A stretch of 64,000 nt of DNA from Nitrobacter sp051912485 (GTDB lineage Bacteria; Pseudomonadota; Alphaproteobacteria; Rhizobiales; Xanthobacteraceae): assembly GCF_051912485.1 (NCBI RefSeq), contig NZ_CP196822.1:186001-250000 (forward strand), read 5' to 3'. Every line of letters begins with the position of its first letter. The first letter of the stretch is position 1. The translations under genes and the position numbers were made by a program. The notes beneath the pieces were generated by a model. It was not told the DNA's origin and did not search any database. It saw nothing but the letters and a program-made list of their open reading frames with translations. Shown piece after piece: positions 43,040 through 51,859 of the stretch.

Positions 43040-45078
43040 TGCTTTCAACGCGATCGCTTTTCGAGTGGTTTCGACCAGCTTCCGCAATTTCGCGCGCTGG
43101 CCCTTTCGAGCTTGGAATGGCCGCATACGAGCGCGGTCAGTATCTGGAAGCGATGAAAGCCTGGAAGCTTGCGTCAGAGGCGGGCGATACCAGGGCGGGC
43201 TATCGAATAGGGATGCTCTATGTGAGAGGCGAGGGTGTCGTCAGAAGCGTTCCCGATGCCGTCGTCTGGTATGAATGGGGGGCTCAGCTCGGCAACGTCG
43301 AAGCGCAGTTCCAGCTCGGCCTGATCTATCTTCATGGGGACAAGCCGCCGCTCGGGCCATATCGTCACGAAACATGGCGCCGGTCCTCCGCCGTTCGAAT
43401 GGGCGACAAAGCGTCGGCTATTCACCAGCTCGTATTTCCGAATGGAACGAGCGTTGAGCGGGATGTCGGCGTTGCCTTCCAATGGATCGCGGCCGCAGCG
43501 GAAAGAGGCAAAGCAGAAGCTCAGACAGTCCTTGGCAATATGTATAGCGAAGGGGTCGGCTGCGAGAAGGATCTCCAGACGGCGCTCGGATGGTATCTGG
43601 TCGCGGCCCAGCAGAACTGCGCTGCGGCCGAATTCGCGCTTGGCGACGTCTACTATCAAGGCAAAGGCGTTCCGGCTGATTTTGAGGCGGCGGCGGTCTG
43701 GTACCGCAAGGCGGCCGAACAGGATCATGTAAGGGCGCAGGTCGCGCTTGCGTTTATGAACTTGAAAGGAACGGGTTTGCCGGAGGCTCCCGCTGAAGCC
43801 GCTCGCCTGTTCCAGGGCGCCGCCAAGCATGACGATCCGATCGCGCTCTACAACATCGGCCTGTTGCGCTTGAAAGGCCATGGCGTCGCGAAGGATATCG
43901 ACCGAGCCGAAACCGCGCTACGCAAGGCGGCGCGCAAAGACTACTTTCCGGCAATCCAGGCGCTCGCGGATTTTTATTCGCACGGCGCGGGCTCCGAGCC
44001 AGATTTGCGGGAGGCATCGGTCTGGTACGAGAAGGCCGCCGATCGGGGCGATGTGCAGGCGCAGTTTTTCATGGGCCGTTTCTATGCGACGGGCACCGGT
44101 GTCGGTCCGAATATTCGTCAAGCCGCGAAATGGTTCGAGCGCGCGGCCGGGAATGGCCATGCGACCGCCGCATTCAATATCGCCATCTTCTATCTCAACG
44201 GCTCCGGGGTTGAACGCAATGTGAAAGCCGCAATCGAATGGTTCGAACGCGCATCCGAAGGCGGCATCCGCGCCGCGCAATTGCAACTCGGGAGGTTGTA
44301 TTCGGCGGGCAACGGAGTTCCGCGCGATCACAAGCGGGCGGGAGAATGGCTCAGCAAGGCCGCCGTGGGCGGAGACCCGGACGCCAAGTTGGCCTATGCG
44401 CTTTTCCTGCTTCACCAGGACGAATCGACCGAACGGCTTGAGCAGGTGCGGTCGCTATTGAGCGAGGCGGCTGAGGCCGGACACGTGCCGGCTGCATTCC
44501 AGCTCGGTGTGTTGGAAATGGGCAAGTTTGGTGGGACCGCGGATGTCAAAGCCGCCGTTTCATGGTTCTCCCGTGCCGCCGACGCCGACCATGTCGAGGC
44601 CCAGTACACCTTGGCGCTTCTGTATCTCAATCCGGACAACGCCATGAGCGATGCAAAGGCTGCGGCGTCCTGGATGACCAGAGCCGCGCAGGCAGGCCAT
44701 AAGAGCGCGCAGTTTCAGCTCGCCGTGATGTATTGCACCGGCGCAGGCGTAGCCCAGGATATCGCTCAGGGCGCGAACTGGTACGAAGTCGCGGCGCAAC
44801 AAGGCCACAAAGTTGCGCAGTTCAACCTCGCAGTGATGCTTGGAAAAGGGCAGGGATGCGAGACCGATCCCGGGAAGGCGGTCGAATGGTTCGAGAAGGC
44901 GGCCAAGCAGGATATGGCGGAGGCGCAGGTCGCACTCGGCGATGCGTTGATGTCGGGAAGTGGCGTTGTGCAAGACCAGGATGCAGCGGTGCACTGGTAT
45001 CAGCAGGCAGCGCGGCAAAACCATGTAGGGGCCGCGCGCCGTCTGGATGCGGTCGGTGTCGCGCTGGTCGACGGTTGA
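43036..45078 (+). CDS. Long Sel1-repeat protein coupled to the type I exporter
   Basis: A 680-residue protein made almost entirely of about 36-residue Sel1-like (TPR-like) helical repeats; I count seventeen of the form A-F-LG-Y--G-GV--D---A--WY--AA. There is no signal peptide or transmembrane segment, so it is probably cytoplasmic, although repeat proteins of this type can be exported by other routes. Its ATG overlaps the HlyD-family stop. Sel1 proteins act as scaffolds; ExoR, AlgK and PelB are examples linked to polysaccharide. A role in coordinating RTX secretion with polysaccharide synthesis is inferred from position. Confidence 0.85.
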   Translation: MMLSTRSLFEWFRPASAISRAGPFELGMAAYERGQYLEAMKAWKLASEAGDTRAGYRIGMLYVRGEGVVRSVPDAVVWYEWGAQLGNVEAQFQLGLIYLHGDKPPLGPYRHETWRRSSAVRMGDKASAIHQLVFPNGTSVERDVGVAFQWIAAAAERGKAEAQTVLGNMYSEGVGCEKDLQTALGWYLVAAQQNCAAAEFALGDVYYQGKGVPADFEAAAVWYRKAAEQDHVRAQVALAFMNLKGTGLPEAPAEAARLFQGAAKHDDPIALYNIGLLRLKGHGVAKDIDRAETALRKAARKDYFPAIQALADFYSHGAGSEPDLREASVWYEKAADRGDVQAQFFMGRFYATGTGVGPNIRQAAKWFERAAGNGHATAAFNIAIFYLNGSGVERNVKAAIEWFERASEGGIRAAQLQLGRLYSAGNGVPRDHKRAGEWLSKAAVGGDPDAKLAYALFLLHQDESTERLEQVRSLLSEAAEAGHVPAAFQLGVLEMGKFGGTADVKAAVSWFSRAADADHVEAQYTLALLYLNPDNAMSDAKAAASWMTRAAQAGHKSAQFQLAVMYCTGAGVAQDIAQGANWYEVAAQQGHKVAQFNLAVMLGKGQGCETDPGKAVEWFEKAAKQDMAEAQVALGDALMSGSGVVQDQDAAVHWYQQAARQNHVGAARRLDAVGVALVDG

Positions 45079-45196
45079 GCATCGCTCGGCGGCTCGATCG
45101 TTGAAGATTGGGTGCGGAACTCCGGGCTTGTCCTGCAGAATGCGAGTGGATCGCCTTCAGGCCGTGGCCGCGGGTGATGCGGGAACACGAGTCAAC

Positions 45197-45287
45197 TAAA
45201 GCGTTTTCAAGCCAAGCCGGTAACGGTTTGCGTGAAGAAAACGCGTCAATCAAAAGCCATAGAGCCCCGCTTCTGATTTCATCACAA
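45197..45287. repeat. Dispersed intergenic repeat, second type, copy 2 (inverted)
   Basis: Its reverse complement matches the element at 13552-13640 over nearly the full length, including CTCTATGG, GACGCGTTTTCTT and GAAAACGCT. It lies between the Sel1 and WbsX-like genes and marks a likely transcription-unit boundary. Confidence 0.75.
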
Positions 45288-45331
45288 GCGAGAGGCTCTG
45301 GGTCCGAGACCTGGCAGGAGATCGGGGTGCG

Positions 45332-47533
45332 ATGAATAAGATTGCGGAGCGCGAAGCGAATGCGAAGGACATGCAACCCGTTGCCGGTCCTGCTCCACAA
45401 GAGGAAAGCCTTCAGAGCTCGTTCCTGGATCCGGATCTAGACGATCCGGAGTCGGGCGCACGCCTGCGCGGCGCAATACTTGAATATTCTGGCCGGGAAA
45501 TCTCCGGCTGGATCGTCGATGCCCGCTCGCTCACGGCATCTGTTTCTATTTCTCTCTTTGTCGGGCCCCATGCGATCGAAGAGACGAGAACGAATCGTCC
45601 GGCGCCCACCGCAATCGGCTCAGCCAAGCTAATCGGTCGCCCCGGATTCCGTATCGATCTGGCGACCCCGGGGGCACGTCGACGCTTGGCGCGCGCTCTC
45701 AGGAACACATCGGTGGACCGGGGTCAGTCACAAATCTATCTTCGCGTTAGCCTGGACGATGGTGAATTTTTTGAGATCCCCCTCTTTGACAACATCGCGG
45801 CCGATGAATTGGTCGTCGCGCTGGGATTTTCGGGCGACGACTACACTGACCTGTTGATTCCGAGTAACAACAGGACCGTCACGGCTGCGCCGGATCCGGC
45901 CGGGAAGCAGGTACGCCATGTTTGTTTTTATCTCCCTCAGTTTCATGCGTTCGCGGAGAACGACCGATGGTGGGGACCCGGCTTCACTGAATGGACGAAC
46001 ATTTCGCGCATGCGTCCTCAGTTTCCGGCGCATCAATCTCCCTGGTTTCCGGCAGACCTCGGCTTTTATGATGTGAGATTGACGGAGACCCGTCGGCAAC
46101 AGGCCGAGCTGGCCCGCCGCTACGGCATTCACGGCTTCTGCTACTACGTGTACTGGTTCCAGGGCCGCAGACTTCTCGAACGACCGTTAGAGCTGCTTCT
46201 GGAGGATGGAGAACCGGATCTGCCGTTCTGCATTTGCTGGGCGAATGAGAACTGGTCGCGCCGTTGGGACGGCTCGGATGCGGAGCTTCTGCTCGGACAG
46301 AATCACTCGCTGGACGACGATGTCCGCTTTATCGACGATATGGCGCAGCTTCTGCTCGACGAACGCTATATCATGGTAGACGGCCGCAAGATCATTCTGA
46401 TCTACCGGCCCTCGCTATTGCCGGACAGACAGCGCCTCTTCGAGGTTTGGCGCGCAAGAGCAAAAGAATTGGGAATCGGAGAGCTTCTTATCTGCAACGC
46501 CATGACGTTCGGAGAATTTGATCCGCGTGACCTTAACTGCGATGCAGCAGTGGAGTTTCCGCCGCACACTGTCTCGACGATGGAGCAGCCGCTCTCGGAG
46601 CTGGGCGCCCCGCCGAGCTTTACGGGAAAGGTTTACGACTATGTCGATGCAGTGCGGTCGTCGTTGGGCAAGACATATGATTTCCCCTATTTTCCGGCCG
46701 TTATGCCGCGCTGGGACAATACGCCCCGCAAGGGTTCACGGGGACACGTCTTCAACAGGTCGAGCCCGGAGGCGTTCGAAGTATGGCTGCGGGATGCGGC
46801 CAGCCGAGCGAGAAGGAGCCAATTTGCGGATCCGATCGTTTTCATCAACTCCTGGAACGAGTGGGCAGAGGGTGCTCATCTGGAGCCGGACTCGCGATAC
46901 GGGCGAGCGTTTCTGGAGGCGGTGAGACGGGTGGCATCGTCTGAACCGATCTCGACCCAGGTCCGTTCGAATCCGGATTTGCTGGACTGCCTAAGCCGGC
47001 AGGAGCTCGAGCAAGCGATGAAAGAAGCGGCCACCCACGTTCAACTGCTCGCCACCCTTCATCGATCGGAGATGGTCTATTCGGGCTTGCAGTATACGCG
47101 AAGCGGGATTCCCGTGGAGGCTCGAGGCGCGTCCGAGAATCCGCCGGAGTCCTTGCTTGTCATTGAGAATATCAATTCTCAAACGAGCGAACGGGTGGTG
47201 GTCGATCCGCGATCGACTGTGCTCGTGCGAGGATGGGTCTGTGCAGGCGGGACGTTTGAAGCGAGTAAGCACAGGATAGCGTTCCTGATCCTGCTCTCCG
47301 CGGATGCTGAAAAGAAAGATCAGAACGGTTACTGCCTGATCGTGGACTGGCACGAGCGATTTGATGTCAAGAAGTACATGAAAGCGAAAGGCAGGGACTG
47401 CTATTTCGGCTTCCAGCTCTCGTTTTTCCTACGCGATATACCCGACGGAGAGTACCAGATTGCAGTTCTGGAGGTGGGCGAAGGAAGCCGTGCGCTCATC
47501 AGGTCGAGTCACTCGATCATCGTCCGACGTTGA
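45332..47533 (+). CDS. WbsX-like polysaccharide protein with GH99-like domain
   Basis: A 733-residue protein. The central GH99/WbsX-like domain (about residues 190-530) begins HVCFYLPQFHAFAENDRWWGPGFTEW and contains GIHGFCYYVYWFQGRRLLERPLE, CICWANENWSRRWDG and INSWNEWAEGAHLEPD. This domain is found in O-antigen and capsule clusters, where it is annotated as glycosyltransferase WbsX or glycoside hydrolase-like; the reaction is unproven. A shorter N-terminal beta-like region (40-160) and a C-terminal beta-like domain (about 600-730) flank it. The GT2 gene follows after 14 bp. A repeat separates it from the Sel1 gene. Confidence 0.85.
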   Translation: MNKIAEREANAKDMQPVAGPAPQEESLQSSFLDPDLDDPESGARLRGAILEYSGREISGWIVDARSLTASVSISLFVGPHAIEETRTNRPAPTAIGSAKLIGRPGFRIDLATPGARRRLARALRNTSVDRGQSQIYLRVSLDDGEFFEIPLFDNIAADELVVALGFSGDDYTDLLIPSNNRTVTAAPDPAGKQVRHVCFYLPQFHAFAENDRWWGPGFTEWTNISRMRPQFPAHQSPWFPADLGFYDVRLTETRRQQAELARRYGIHGFCYYVYWFQGRRLLERPLELLLEDGEPDLPFCICWANENWSRRWDGSDAELLLGQNHSLDDDVRFIDDMAQLLLDERYIMVDGRKIILIYRPSLLPDRQRLFEVWRARAKELGIGELLICNAMTFGEFDPRDLNCDAAVEFPPHTVSTMEQPLSELGAPPSFTGKVYDYVDAVRSSLGKTYDFPYFPAVMPRWDNTPRKGSRGHVFNRSSPEAFEVWLRDAASRARRSQFADPIVFINSWNEWAEGAHLEPDSRYGRAFLEAVRRVASSEPISTQVRSNPDLLDCLSRQELEQAMKEAATHVQLLATLHRSEMVYSGLQYTRSGIPVEARGASENPPESLLVIENINSQTSERVVVDPRSTVLVRGWVCAGGTFEASKHRIAFLILLSADAEKKDQNGYCLIVDWHERFDVKKYMKAKGRDCYFGFQLSFFLRDIPDGEYQIAVLEVGEGSRALIRSSHSIIVRR

Positions 47534-47547
47534 GCTGAGGAATCCGC

Positions 47548-48471
47548 ATGTTGGCCAGCGTCGTCGTCGCTTGCTATAAGCATGAAGCGTACATCGAAGA
47601 GTGCCTGGAGACTGTTTATCGACAGACCTTCCCGGACGTCGAGCTCATTGTCGTCGACGATCATTCACCTGATAAAAGCTTTGAAGTCGCGCGGCGGCTC
47701 GTCAAGAAGAAATCCTTTGCCAAGCGGTTTGTGTCTTGCTCGCTTCTGAGGAATCCTCTCAATCTCGGGGCGCACTGCACCTGGAACAGGGCGTTGTCTC
47801 TCGCGAAGGGAGACATGATCTTCTTCCTGAATTCCGACGATGCGTTTTCAAAGGATCGCATCCAGATATTTGCGAGCCGATATGACAATGAGAAGCTGTT
47901 TTTTGGCTTTTCGGCCATTGAACCGATCGATGAACGCGGTAAGCGGATAACGACCCATCAATTTCCGACAAGCCTTCGATATGCCATCGATCGAGCCCGG
48001 ATAACGGGTTCTCCACTATCATGGGCATTTCTGGATTCGCAGATCGCCACCTCCACCGGCAATTTCGTGTTGAGCCGGGAATTACTGCGGACGATCGGTC
48101 TCCTGTCCGACCTGAAGTACTGCCACGACTGGGAGTTTGCGCTGCGCGCTGTAACCGTGGTCGAGCCCACTTACGTGGAATCGGACCGCTATATGTACAG
48201 GCTCCATTCGACGAACAGCTTTCGAAGCCTAAGCAACGTGGCCGAAAGCGAGACCAGGGCCTGCATGTCATCGTACTGCGCGAATGCGATAGCCCAACGA
48301 CCGATCAATAGAGCTTGCTTGAGCCCCATAAACTTCGGAGATGCATTCTACAAATTCATCAAGCTTCATCCGAATTTCAACTATTGGGTGAAGCAATTGT
48401 ATGTTCCCTATCAGCCCGATCATCGGACCGTGGATTGGAACGAATGGACCATGCCGCTCGACTGGCGGTAG
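47548..48471 (+). CDS. Family 2 glycosyltransferase
   Basis: A 307-residue GT-A fold enzyme. The N-terminus is ASVVVACYKHEAYIEECLETVYRQTFPDVELIVVDDHSPD. The metal-binding DxD-like motif is FLNSDDAF, and SDLKYCHDWEFALRAV provides the C-terminal acceptor-side acidic residues. No transmembrane helix is seen. GAGG 7 nt before ATG 47548 and the 14 bp gap put it in one unit with the WbsX-like gene. Sugar donor and acceptor cannot be read from sequence. Confidence 0.9.
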   Translation: MLASVVVACYKHEAYIEECLETVYRQTFPDVELIVVDDHSPDKSFEVARRLVKKKSFAKRFVSCSLLRNPLNLGAHCTWNRALSLAKGDMIFFLNSDDAFSKDRIQIFASRYDNEKLFFGFSAIEPIDERGKRITTHQFPTSLRYAIDRARITGSPLSWAFLDSQIATSTGNFVLSRELLRTIGLLSDLKYCHDWEFALRAVTVVEPTYVESDRYMYRLHSTNSFRSLSNVAESETRACMSSYCANAIAQRPINRACLSPINFGDAFYKFIKLHPNFNYWVKQLYVPYQPDHRTVDWNEWTMPLDWR

Positions 48472-48501
48472 CTCTGCCCGGTTTCCGACCAGCCGCCTTC
48501 G

Positions 48502-49710
48502 CTAGCAGAGCTCCGGCTTGCGGCTCGGGACGGGGGTCTTCTTCAGAACCTGATGCAGCGCGTCGAGGCGTTCGGTCTGACAGGGCCACGTCGGCAGGAG
48601 CCAGCCACCCTCATCATTCTCATTCCACGCATAGATCAGCACGGCGGGGGCCTGCTCGCCCGGCGCCCGGGCAGCGATCCAATCGAGCGCGCGCGTCAGG
48701 TGATCGGTGAGTTCTTTCTTCGTCGGCGCGGAGAAGAAGTTGCCGATGCCTTCACCAGGGCGTTGCTTTGTTTCCCATGGCACGGGGCGCTCAATGCGAG
48801 GGCGTCGGTCCCATCCTGTCATCACGGTCGGCACAACAGGCAGATGACTGTTCCTGAGTTGGTCCCAGCCGTGCTCGGCGATTTCGGCAAGCTTGGCAAA
48901 AGATCCACGGCCGTTGCCTACCGTAAGCGCGTATGATCCGATCGCGTCGCCTCCAATATTTTTGGCTTCCCGTATCAGGAAGTTCTGGTCTCCGGCCAGA
49001 ACGATGTAAGGATTGGCCAGCCCCGCCTTGGCTGCGCTATTTCTAAACCCCTCGATCTGCTCTCTCAGACCTGCGACTCCTTGCCAGTTTCGTTCCACGG
49101 CTGCTGGAGCGATGAAGCCCAGATAGTACAGCGGTCTGTCACCCAGCACCCTCAGGTAATTCTTGTCTGCCATGAGACCGATGTGCTCTTGAGGCAGCGC
49201 CGTCGGTTTGGCGCGCGAACCCCATCTGTCCAGCTCGGTGAACAGGCAGTATCGGAGACGGTTGGTTATCGCACTGGCTCTGAACTGATAGAGCGCCTTC
49301 GACATTGGATGGTTTGATCCGTAGGCGACGAAGGCCCAGTAATCGAGTCCGGCAAAGACGGCTTGACCTATCTCCTTGTCCATTTCCTCCTGCGTGACGG
49401 CGGGAAAAGAAACAGCACCTGAATTATGCTCGGGGCCCTTGGCGAAAAATGGCGTTCTCCAGCGATATTTTTCGGGCGATAGCGAGTTTTCGACCGCTCT
49501 GGTCGGCGCCGAGCCCGGCGAATACCAGGCGTCCCAGCGGATTGCTCCCACTAGAGGTCGGGGCTTCGTCGCGGCAATACTTTCGAGGCTTAGAACTTGC
49601 AGCGAAGGCGGAACCAGGCTCGCCGCCAGAGAGGCCAGGATCGTTCTTCGGGTCAACGTGCGAGGGCGTCTTCCATCCTCTGTCGTCGTTTTGGTCATTC
49701 GCATAACCAT
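48502..49710 (-). CDS. Exported GH99-like protein (Tat signal)
   Basis: A 402-residue protein. The N-terminus has a twin-arginine-type signal (LTRRTILASLAASLV, ending SIAA). The body resembles GH99/GH71-like barrels: GAIRWDAWYSPGS, AGLDYWAFVAYGSNHPMSKAL and, near the end, AVLIYAWNENDEGGWLLPTW. The Trp-Asn-Glu element is the usual catalytic region. It is probably a periplasmic or secreted glycan-processing enzyme acting on the polysaccharide made by neighbouring genes. It lies on the opposite strand within the glycosyltransferase cluster. The start may be ATG 49710, 49704 or 49698, and no ribosome site is clear. Confidence 0.72.
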   Translation of the reverse strand: MVMRMTKTTTEDGRRPRTLTRRTILASLAASLVPPSLQVLSLESIAATKPRPLVGAIRWDAWYSPGSAPTRAVENSLSPEKYRWRTPFFAKGPEHNSGAVSFPAVTQEEMDKEIGQAVFAGLDYWAFVAYGSNHPMSKALYQFRASAITNRLRYCLFTELDRWGSRAKPTALPQEHIGLMADKNYLRVLGDRPLYYLGFIAPAAVERNWQGVAGLREQIEGFRNSAAKAGLANPYIVLAGDQNFLIREAKNIGGDAIGSYALTVGNGRGSFAKLAEIAEHGWDQLRNSHLPVVPTVMTGWDRRPRIERPVPWETKQRPGEGIGNFFSAPTKKELTDHLTRALDWIAARAPGEQAPAVLIYAWNENDEGGWLLPTWPCQTERLDALHQVLKKTPVPSRKPELC

Positions 49711-49901
49711 AACATTAACAATTGATCATCTGGTTGATTTTTCTAGAAATATCCGTACAACAATCAAGACGGATATCACAGAAATTGGCAAAGTCCGCCG
49801 ATCTGTTAAGATTATACCGTATTCTTGGGGGATCAAGTTATTCCGGCGGGAATTTCCGGAGTGCCGATGTTAGGTTTCGAACAAGCCTGGAGCGCTGCAG
49901 G

Positions 49902-51152
49902 GTGAACACGGAAACTTCGTCGCGGCCGAGACTCGGCTTGGAACTGGATATCGATGCGCTTCCCGCGAACGAGATCGAGCGAATACTGAAGGAGTTCTTT
50001 TCCGATCGGATTGCCAATCCGAATCCGGATGAATTGATTCGTTCGGTCAAAGAGCTGGAAGAGCAGTTTGGCGATTTCAACGAATATCAATTCGCGAAGG
50101 CCGCGGTGCTTGTGCAGTCCTGCGATTTTGTGCGCGCCCGGGAAATCCTGACGCGTCTTGCCGGAGAATTGCCGTCCGATTCCCGTATTCTACATCGACT
50201 CGCCGTAACGCATTTGAACATGGGTGCCGCTCAAGAGGCGCAAGATACCTATCTTGCCGCCCTAGCCTTGGCCCCGCAGAGCGAGAATCTTCGCCGGGAA
50301 TTCGCCGGCCTTCTGCGGGTCATGGATGCCAGAAAATTGCATGCCGGAGTGAGGCGTAAAAAACACGGATTGTCGGTGGTGTGTGCGATCAAGAACGAAG
50401 CGGATGATCTGCTTGAGTGGTTGCATTTTCACAGGTTGGCCGGTGTCGACCATTTTTATTTGTACGACAATGAAAGCACCGACGCGACACGAATGATCAT
50501 AGAATCCTTTCCCTGGCCGGAAATGATTACGTATCACTACGTGGAAGGTGACTTCGGTCAGATACGCGCATTTCAGCATGCGATCGACAGCTATCGAAAC
50601 TGCTCCGAATGGTGCGCTTTTATCGATGCCGACGAGTTTCTCTATCCCGTCGATGGCAACAGCATCAAGGATGTTTTGAAAGAGGTCTCATCGGCGCCAG
50701 CCGTTGCGGTTCACTGGCTCAATTTCGGATCCAACGGTCACGAGACAAGACCGCAAGGTCTCAGCATCGAGTCGTTTACGCGACGGGCGCCCGACGAGTT
50801 TCCGGATCACTATGTGATGAAATCAATCGTGCGTCCTGATGCGATCGTGGCTTACCTCCACCCCCATCAGTCTCTTGTGTTGGGATGTTATGTCCAGGAA
50901 GACGGTGACCCGGTTTTCCCGATCGGCGGACGGTGTTCGGTTCCAAAGCGCCGGAAGCTGGCGATCAATCATTACTATACAAAGTCTCGACAGCAGCTTT
51001 TGAAGAAGCGGGAGCGAGGAAGGCCGTTAGGGGAAGGTGACCCCGAGCGCATACGCGCAATGGAATTCTTTACGCTTCGAGATCGGAATGACGTCGAAGA
51101 TTTAACGATCTTGAAATTCCTGCCGGAGCTCAAGAAACTGGTTCATCGCTGA
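49902..51152 (+). CDS. GT92-like glycosyltransferase with N-terminal TPR-like region
   Basis: A 416-residue protein. The N-terminal 130 residues form TPR-like helices (FAKAAVLVQSCDFVRAREILTRLAGELP, LAVTHLNMGAAQEAQDTYLAALALAP). The catalytic part starts LSVVCAIKNEADDLLEWLHFHRLAGVDHFYLYDNESTD, the signature of GT92 (DUF23) enzymes, followed by the metal motif FIDADEF and HYVMKSIVRP with later HPHQSLV. GTG 49902 is chosen, with GGAG 9 nt upstream. Upstream sequence in this frame (to 49722) is A+T-rich and non-coding in character. It is divergent from the GH99-like gene. Confidence 0.82.
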   Translation: MNTETSSRPRLGLELDIDALPANEIERILKEFFSDRIANPNPDELIRSVKELEEQFGDFNEYQFAKAAVLVQSCDFVRAREILTRLAGELPSDSRILHRLAVTHLNMGAAQEAQDTYLAALALAPQSENLRREFAGLLRVMDARKLHAGVRRKKHGLSVVCAIKNEADDLLEWLHFHRLAGVDHFYLYDNESTDATRMIIESFPWPEMITYHYVEGDFGQIRAFQHAIDSYRNCSEWCAFIDADEFLYPVDGNSIKDVLKEVSSAPAVAVHWLNFGSNGHETRPQGLSIESFTRRAPDEFPDHYVMKSIVRPDAIVAYLHPHQSLVLGCYVQEDGDPVFPIGGRCSVPKRRKLAINHYYTKSRQQLLKKRERGRPLGEGDPERIRAMEFFTLRDRNDVEDLTILKFLPELKKLVHR

Positions 51153-51232
51153 ACGTTACGGTTCAGCTGCGGTGCATGGTGCGGGTTGCATGTATTTCCT
51201 CGGACGCGACGCAGGCAAAAGCGAGCGCTCGG

Positions 51233-51793
51233 CTAATACGGCTCCTCATGAAATGACTGAAGTATAGCCTCTGCAATTTTCTTTTCCGGAAGTGGACGGA
51301 AGAACGACATATCTCCTGCTGTCGCGATCTCGCGGGCGATCTCCCTGACGCAATGATACTTGGGACGTGAAGCGAAGTCGTGAATGCCGATAATTGCATT
51401 CGGATTACAGTGCAGCACGATCTGGGCGAAGCACGCGACCCTGAAGCGTCCGTCGACGAAATAGAGATCCGCTGTCGCGCTATGCGGCATTTTCCAGATG
51501 GCTGAGTGATAGTCCGGCCAGCGCGACTTCGTGGATGGGGCGATTGGAAAGCCCCATTCTGCGGTCGGACCGATGTCGACATAAATCAACTCGGGCTTGG
51601 TTTGATTCGACGTGCATGCAGCCCTTACCTGGTCGAGCCATTCCCGGGACGAATCGACGGAAAGTATCGAGCTCTGAACATGCTTTGATGCGACGACAGT
51701 GCTTCCGCCGGTTCCGAACTCCAAATAGCTACGGCTGTTTCTGACGAATGACAGGAATAGAGCCGCTTCCTCTTCTGACATCCTCGGTAGCAA
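51233..51793 (-). CDS. SAM-dependent methyltransferase-like protein
   Basis: A 186-residue Rossmann-type protein. Marks are SYLEFGTGGSTVVAS (motif I), ILSVDSSREWLDQV (acidic residue of motif II), ADLYFVDGRFRVACFAQIVL and IGIHDFASR. The VDGR and HDF elements resemble Methyltransf_24-type enzymes. The start is probably TTG 51793, with AAGGA 8 nt upstream; ATG 51781 is the alternative. It is convergent with the GT92-like gene, and its likely target is a sugar or lipid of the cluster. Confidence 0.7.
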   Translation of the reverse strand: MLPRMSEEEAALFLSFVRNSRSYLEFGTGGSTVVASKHVQSSILSVDSSREWLDQVRAACTSNQTKPELIYVDIGPTAEWGFPIAPSTKSRWPDYHSAIWKMPHSATADLYFVDGRFRVACFAQIVLHCNPNAIIGIHDFASRPKYHCVREIAREIATAGDMSFFRPLPEKKIAEAILQSFHEEPY

Positions 51794-51859
51794 TGATAGC
51801 TTCCTTTCGATCGCGTCCGCGCAAAGGACTAACGACTTTGTCGCGCTTGAGCGTTCGCC

